Of a stretch of DNA of 45,335 nucleotides, positions 41,331 to 45,335 are shown one piece after another; position 1 is the stretch's first letter; each line of letters opens with the position of its first letter. This stretch comes from Phycisphaerae bacterium (GTDB lineage Bacteria; Planctomycetota; Phycisphaerae; Tepidisphaerales; Tepidisphaeraceae). The notes under the pieces are model-generated. The model searched no databases. It was not told the origin of the DNA and saw only the letters and a list, made by a program, of their open reading frames with translations. The DNA lies in NCBI GenBank assembly GCA_014379105.1, contig JACMML010000189.1:1-45335 (forward strand), written 5' to 3'. A program made the translations under genes and the position numbers.

Positions 41331-42959
41331 GTGTTATTGTCAAAACGATTCCAGCGTCACGCATCCGGTGTCGCAGCGTTGTTGTCATTGGCGTGCGTGG
41401 CGGTGGTTGCTCCATTTGCGGTTGCCCAGTCCGGGCCGGGCGCGACCGTGGAACAGGTGGCGGACGCGATCGCGCGCACCCCCGCCATACCGGCGGATGC
41501 GACTGTTCAGCCGGACTGGAAATCCATCCAGGCGAACTACGCCACGCCGCAATGGTTCTATGACGGCAAATTCGGAATCATGATGCACTGGGGCGTCTAC
41601 TCCGCGCCCGCTAAGCACAACGAATGGGATTTGAAATACATGTACGGTGCCAATGCCGGCATCCGCAAATGGTATATCGAAAACTTCGGCCCGCTCAACG
41701 AGTTTGGCTATCTCGATTTCATGGACCCGACCAAAGGTCCCAAGCCCGGATCGGCGGCCGCAGCGTATTACAAGCCGTTCACCGCCAGCAAGTGGGACCC
41801 CGACGCCTGGGCGTCGCTGTTCAAGGCCACCGGCGCGCGGATCGTCACCATCTCCGCGGAACATCACGACGGGTTCGCGCTATGGGACAGCCAGGTCACG
41901 CCGTTCAACACCAAACAGATGGGCCCCAAGCGGGATCTGGTCGGCGACCTCGCGACGGCGGTGCGGAAACAGGGAATGAAATACGGCATTCAGGATCACG
42001 GGATCGAGAATTACACGTTCATGTCGCAGTTTAAGATGCCCGAGCGCGAGAATACCGATGTCGATCGCCCGGATCGCAAGCCCTATTACCTGCCCGGCGA
42101 GAACACGCAGAACGGCGATCCGGTGGCGGCGTTCCTCGACAACTGGTATCGGCGGCAAGTCGAGATGATCGACAAATATCAGCCCGAACTGCTCTGGTAC
42201 GACAACGGCATCAATGACCGCAAGCTCGATCCGCTCAAGACCAAGCTGGCGGCGTATTACTACAACAAGGCGCTGGAATGGAAAAAGCAGGTGACGATCA
42301 CCGGCAAGGGCGCCAACGGTAACGAAGCGTTCTTACAGGGCGCAATGCACGACCACGAGAAAATCGGCCGTGCGCCAAAATCTATTCAGCAGACGCCTTG
42401 GATGGTGCATGACACCATGACCAAGGGAACAAGCTGGGCGTTCAATAAAATCGATCAGCCAGGCCTAAACGGCGACGCAAGCCGGCATATTCGCATGCTG
42501 GCGCATATCGCCTCACTGAACGGCGTGCTTCTGCTGAACATCGGGCCCGAAGCGGATGGGACGATCCCGCAGGAGCAGCAGGATGTTCTCAAAGACATCG
42601 GCGCCTGGATGGCGATCAACGGTGAGGCGATTTACGACACCCGCCCGTGGAAGCAGAACTCCGAAGGCAGCAACAGCTCCGGCGCATCGGCGAGCACGTC
42701 GTTCCGGTTCCTCGCAAAAGCGCCGACGTTATACGCAGTGATGATGGGCTGGCCGACCGAAGGCGCCGCCGCCACGATCGAGTCCCTCGGCGCTGATGAC
42801 CTGCCCGGCAGCACCATCACCGGCATCGAACTGCTCGGGCACGGCCCGGTCACCTTCACCCGCGAACCGGGCAAGCTGACGATCAACCTCCCGGCCCAGC
42901 CGGCGGGCGTGAAGCACGCGTTTGCGTTTAAGATTTCCGGGAATGGATTGGTGCCCTGA
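41331..42959 (+). CDS. Secreted GH29 alpha-L-fucosidase without PEP-CTERM tail
   Basis: 542 residues and a close paralogue of the upstream gene along its whole length. It has a signal peptide ending near FAVAQ, the barrel motifs KFGIMMHWGVYSAPAKHNEW, ITISAEHHDGFALWDS-like sequence, and LWYDNGINDR with nucleophile Asp291. The final segment FKISGNGLVP ends in TGA exactly where the paralogue continues into EPSTLAILGL. The sorting signal is therefore missing and this enzyme is predicted to be freely secreted. The start is taken as GTG 41331 because GGAG lies eight bases upstream, at the same place as in the first copy; an ATG at 41292 is in frame but has no ribosome site. Tandem duplication is the likely origin. 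Confidence 0.92.
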   Translation: MLLSKRFQRHASGVAALLSLACVAVVAPFAVAQSGPGATVEQVADAIARTPAIPADATVQPDWKSIQANYATPQWFYDGKFGIMMHWGVYSAPAKHNEWDLKYMYGANAGIRKWYIENFGPLNEFGYLDFMDPTKGPKPGSAAAAYYKPFTASKWDPDAWASLFKATGARIVTISAEHHDGFALWDSQVTPFNTKQMGPKRDLVGDLATAVRKQGMKYGIQDHGIENYTFMSQFKMPERENTDVDRPDRKPYYLPGENTQNGDPVAAFLDNWYRRQVEMIDKYQPELLWYDNGINDRKLDPLKTKLAAYYYNKALEWKKQVTITGKGANGNEAFLQGAMHDHEKIGRAPKSIQQTPWMVHDTMTKGTSWAFNKIDQPGLNGDASRHIRMLAHIASLNGVLLLNIGPEADGTIPQEQQDVLKDIGAWMAINGEAIYDTRPWKQNSEGSNSSGASASTSFRFLAKAPTLYAVMMGWPTEGAAATIESLGADDLPGSTITGIELLGHGPVTFTREPGKLTINLPAQPAGVKHAFAFKISGNGLVP

Positions 42960-42992
42960 TTCGTAAAGTCTCCCGCCGAGAATGACGTTGAC

Positions 42993-43013
42993 GTATATAC
43001 GTTCTGTATATAC
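42993..43013. promoter_or_regulatory. Tandem palindromic octamers, candidate operator of the toxin-antitoxin pair
   Basis: The self-complementary octamer GTATATAC occurs at 42993-43000 and 43006-43013, spaced 13 bp, ending 10 bp before the antitoxin ATG. Such paired palindromes in a TA promoter are typical binding sites for the antitoxin-toxin complex. It overlaps the only AT-rich promoter-like DNA here. Confidence 0.6.
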
Positions 43014-43022
43014 ATTGAGAGC

Positions 43023-43337
43023 ATGGCTTCGCTGAACATACGCCTCACGCCGGACGATTCTCGCGCGGTCGCGGAACTGCGGGCGGAGAACGTCAATGTT
43101 TCGGAGTTGCTTCGCAAAGCGCTGCACGATGCTGCGGGCAAGCGACGCAAAAAGAAAATCATTTGGAACAAGGCCCGTGTTGATGCTCTCTTCGCCAAGC
43201 TTGATGCGATGAGCGAGGGCGCTCCAGTGCCGGAATATATTCGAGAAGGCATCGATACGACTGATCGCCATGCGATGTCGGCTTACATGCGCCGAAAGTT
43301 GTCCAAAAAGCTTGGCAAGCTCGCCAATTTCGAATGA
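43023..43337 (+). CDS. vapB: VapB-like antitoxin
   Basis: A 104-residue protein. The N-terminus (SLNIRLTPDDSRAVAELRAE, then NVSELLRKALHDAA) has the strand-helix-helix pattern of a ribbon-helix-helix DNA-binding domain. The C-terminal half is basic and probably unfolded when free, as in many antitoxins. The stop overlaps the toxin ATG by 4 bp, which is the normal antitoxin-first order. A GAGAG precedes ATG 43023 and palindromic operator-like octamers lie just upstream. It should neutralise the downstream PIN toxin and repress its own promoter. VapB assignment is by context; other RHH antitoxins are possible. Confidence 0.8.
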   Translation: MASLNIRLTPDDSRAVAELRAENVNVSELLRKALHDAAGKRRKKKIIWNKARVDALFAKLDAMSEGAPVPEYIREGIDTTDRHAMSAYMRRKLSKKLGKLANFE

Positions 43338-43747
43338 TCCTCGTTGATACCAACGTCATTCTCGGCTTCCTTCATCCTGATCCCCGCGAAAAGGCGATCG
43401 TTCGCCGTCAACTGACAAAAATAAACTCCAGTACATTCCAGTTGGTTCCGCCGGTGCTTCAGGAAGTAATGAGTTTTCTCAGATCGCCCCGGTATATGGA
43501 TTTATTTCTCGAATTGATCGAAGACATGAATATCGAATATCTCGATCCCGGGAATGATGTCCCGTGGCGTGAGGTGCTCGCGTGGCTAAAACGGTACGCC
43601 GAACACAGGCCTGATTATGCCGACGGATATCTGGTCGTGCTCAGCGGAGTAAATCGAAAATACAAAGTCTGGACCAACGACCGCGAGTTCCGAACAATCT
43701 GGCGTCGCCCCGACGGCTCGGCGGTGCCGCTGGCGGTGAGGAAATGA
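43334..43747 (+). CDS. vapC: VapC-like PIN-domain toxin
   Basis: A PIN-domain ribonuclease of 137 residues. The acidic active-site residues are visible: Asp5 in ILVDTNVIL, Glu44 in PPVLQEVMSF, Asp94/Asp97 in HRPDYADGYL and Asp116 in WTNDREF. PIN toxins cleave specific RNAs, often tRNA, using Mg2+. It overlaps the antitoxin by ATGA. A typical two-gene type II TA module; it lies between the fucosidase genes and thrS and may stabilise the locus. Its target is unknown. Confidence 0.9.
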   Translation: MILVDTNVILGFLHPDPREKAIVRRQLTKINSSTFQLVPPVLQEVMSFLRSPRYMDLFLELIEDMNIEYLDPGNDVPWREVLAWLKRYAEHRPDYADGYLVVLSGVNRKYKVWTNDREFRTIWRRPDGSAVPLAVRK

Positions 43748-43766
43748 GTGAAAGAGTTCCTCGCGC

Positions 43767-45335
43767 TCACGCCCGCTCCCGCACCGTTGTCGTCACCATC
43801 GCCACAAACTCATCCGCAGTGATCGCGCCTTTGTCCCCCTCGGTCCGATGCCTCACCGCGACCTTCCCCTCGGCCACTTCTTTTTCGCCGACGACGAGCA
43901 TGTAGGGCACCTTTGCCAGCGTGGATTCACGGATCTTGTAGCCGATCTTGTTCGCTCCCAGGTCGGACGCGGCGCGGATCCCTTCGCTTAGCAGCTTCGA
44001 TTCCAATTCTTTGGCGTAATCGTTGAATTTCTCCGAGATCGACAGAATCCGCACCTGCTCCGGCGCCAGCCACAGCGGGAACGCGCCGGCGTAATTCTCG
44101 ATCAGGATGCCGAGAAATCGCTCGAGGCTGCCGAGGATCGCGCGGTGCAGCATCACCGGCGTGTGCTCAGCGTTGTCTTCGCCGATGTAGCGCGCGCCGA
44201 GGCGCTCGGGGAGATTAAAATCCACCTGAATCGTCCCGAGTTGCCACATCCGGCCGATCGCGTCGTTGACCTGGTATTCTAGTTTCGGGCCGTAGAAAGC
44301 GCCCTCGCCGGGTTGATACTCGAACGCCACGCCGATGTGCTCCATCGCCAACGCCAGCGCTTTTTCTGATTTGTCCCAGATCGCGTCGCTGCCGACGCGC
44401 TTTTCCGGACGCGTGCTGAGCTTCACCTTGATGTCGTGAAAACCAAAATCCTTGAAGATCTCCACCAGGAGCTTGTTGAACGCGATTACTTCGCTCTCGA
44501 TCTGGTCCTCGGTGCAGAAGATGTGCGCGTCATCCTGCGTGAAAGCGCGCACGCGCATGATGCCGTGCAATGTTCCGCCGGGCTCGTTGCGATGGCAGCT
44601 TCCGAACTCGGCCATGCGCAGCGGCAGGTCGCGGTAGCTCTTGGTGCCCTGGTTGAAGATCTGGATATGACACGGACAGTTCATCGGCTTGAGCGCGTAG
44701 GTATGCTTCTCGCTCTCGGTGGTGAACATCAGTTCGCTGTATTTCTCCCAGTGGCCGGATTTTTCCCAGAGGATGCGGTCGACAATCAACGGCGTGCGCA
44801 CTTCGATATAGCCGCTTGTGCGCAGCCGATCGCGGATGTGATTCTCGACGATGCGCCACAGCGTCCATCCTTTGTCATGCCAGAATACGGTGCCCGGCGC
44901 CTCGGGCTGCTGGTGGAACAAGCCCAGCGCCGGGCCGATGTGCCGGTGATCGCGCTTCTTGGCCTCCTCGATCTGAAGGGTGTAGGCATCGAGCTGCTTT
45001 TTATCAAAAAAGCTGATGCCGTAGATGCGGATGAGCTGCTCGCGGGCCGCGTCGCCTTGAAAGTACGCGCCAGCCAGGCTGAGCAGTTTGAATGATTTGA
45101 TGCGCCCGGTCGCCGGCACGTGCGGGCCGCGGCAGAAGTCGGTGAAGTCGCCTTGCTTATAGACGCTGAAGACTTTCTCCCCTTTGGCGACCACCTCGTC
45201 GATCAGCTCGTCTTTGAAGCGCTGGTTCTCGCCGCGCAGAATTGTCTTGGCCTCGTCGGCGTCGTGTTCGGTGCGCGAGAAGGTGTGATTGGCTTCGATG
45301 ATCTTCTGCATCTCGGCCTCGATCTTCGGCAGATC
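43767..45335 (-). CDS. thrS: Threonyl-tRNA synthetase (N-terminus beyond right edge)
   Basis: A class II aminoacyl-tRNA synthetase that charges tRNA-Thr. About 522 codons are present, and the frame stays open to 45335, so the TGS domain and most of the editing domain lie outside. Visible parts are the end of the editing domain (GDFTDFCRGPHVPATGRIKS), the catalytic core with the zinc ligand Cys in MNCPCHIQIF, motif 2 (FGSCHRNEPGGTLHGIMRVR), motif 3 (HRAILGSLERFLGILIE), and the anticodon-binding domain (LAPEQVRILSISEKF..VPYMLVVGEKE). An ATG at 45311 is internal, not the start. It converges on the toxin-antitoxin pair. Confidence 0.96.
   Translation of the reverse strand, partial: DLPKIEAEMQKIIEANHTFSRTEHDADEAKTILRGENQRFKDELIDEVVAKGEKVFSVYKQGDFTDFCRGPHVPATGRIKSFKLLSLAGAYFQGDAAREQLIRIYGISFFDKKQLDAYTLQIEEAKKRDHRHIGPALGLFHQQPEAPGTVFWHDKGWTLWRIVENHIRDRLRTSGYIEVRTPLIVDRILWEKSGHWEKYSELMFTTESEKHTYALKPMNCPCHIQIFNQGTKSYRDLPLRMAEFGSCHRNEPGGTLHGIMRVRAFTQDDAHIFCTEDQIESEVIAFNKLLVEIFKDFGFHDIKVKLSTRPEKRVGSDAIWDKSEKALALAMEHIGVAFEYQPGEGAFYGPKLEYQVNDAIGRMWQLGTIQVDFNLPERLGARYIGEDNAEHTPVMLHRAILGSLERFLGILIENYAGAFPLWLAPEQVRILSISEKFNDYAKELESKLLSEGIRAASDLGANKIGYKIRESTLAKVPYMLVVGEKEVAEGKVAVRHRTEGDKGAITADEFVAMVTTTVRERA

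Overview
The window looks like chromosomal DNA of a GC-rich planctomycete, probably of the Phycisphaerae type. This is inferred from three long PEP-CTERM secreted proteins, an N-methylated pseudopilin with a C-terminal VDGH motif, a TadG-like protein, paired secreted alpha-L-fucosidases, and intergenic repeats of the 'cacagagacacagag' and 'gcagatgaacgcag' type. TGA is used as an ordinary stop in many genes. No rRNA, tRNA, transposase or CRISPR array was seen.

Layout. 1-2851: end of one ABC exporter subunit and all of its partner, which together form an asymmetric heterodimer. 3086-4219: a TadG-like secreted or pilus protein. 4224-8200 (minus): gyrA interrupted by an in-frame TGA, with a translationally coupled CPBP membrane protease. 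8327-21148 (minus): a surface-protein block of three PEP-CTERM proteins that share a nearly identical 3' cassette, a pseudopilin, and an XRE regulator with an upstream dyad. 21600-23231 (plus): a degenerate receiver-domain protein, two small basic orphan proteins, and a roughly 530-nt structured RNA that ends in a strong intrinsic terminator. 23327-25164: a zinc/manganese-type ABC importer (ATPase and permease) with repeat elements inserted around its genes. 25371-27920: hrpB. 27921-30688: a candidate replication origin, dnaN, a dinD-like gene and dciA. 30826-34572: an MsbA-type exporter and an asparagine synthetase. 34593-36903 (minus): a three-gene envelope operon joined by ATGA overlaps. 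37069-39428: a small conserved protein, thiS and a TPR-trypsin-like protease. 39564-42959: tandem GH29 fucosidases, one with and one without a PEP-CTERM anchor. 43023-43747: a VapBC-like toxin-antitoxin pair. 43767-45335: thrS, cut by the right edge.

The strongest undescribed signal is the RNA at about 22705-23231. The octamer ATTGGCGT occurs six times there. Each time the inner UUGGCG forms the loop of a hairpin whose stem sequence differs but still pairs, including compensatory changes and G-U pairs that specify the plus strand. Several of these hairpins share one plan: a 5-bp outer stem, a 2x2 internal loop, a 4-5-bp inner stem and the hexaloop. I know of no RNA family with this design. 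A multi-site decoy or scaffold RNA for an RNA-binding protein is an inference.

Other notable points are a textbook-like DnaA box, GC spacer, DnaA-trio and AT-rich arrangement upstream of dnaN, and the apparent nonsense codon in gyrA.
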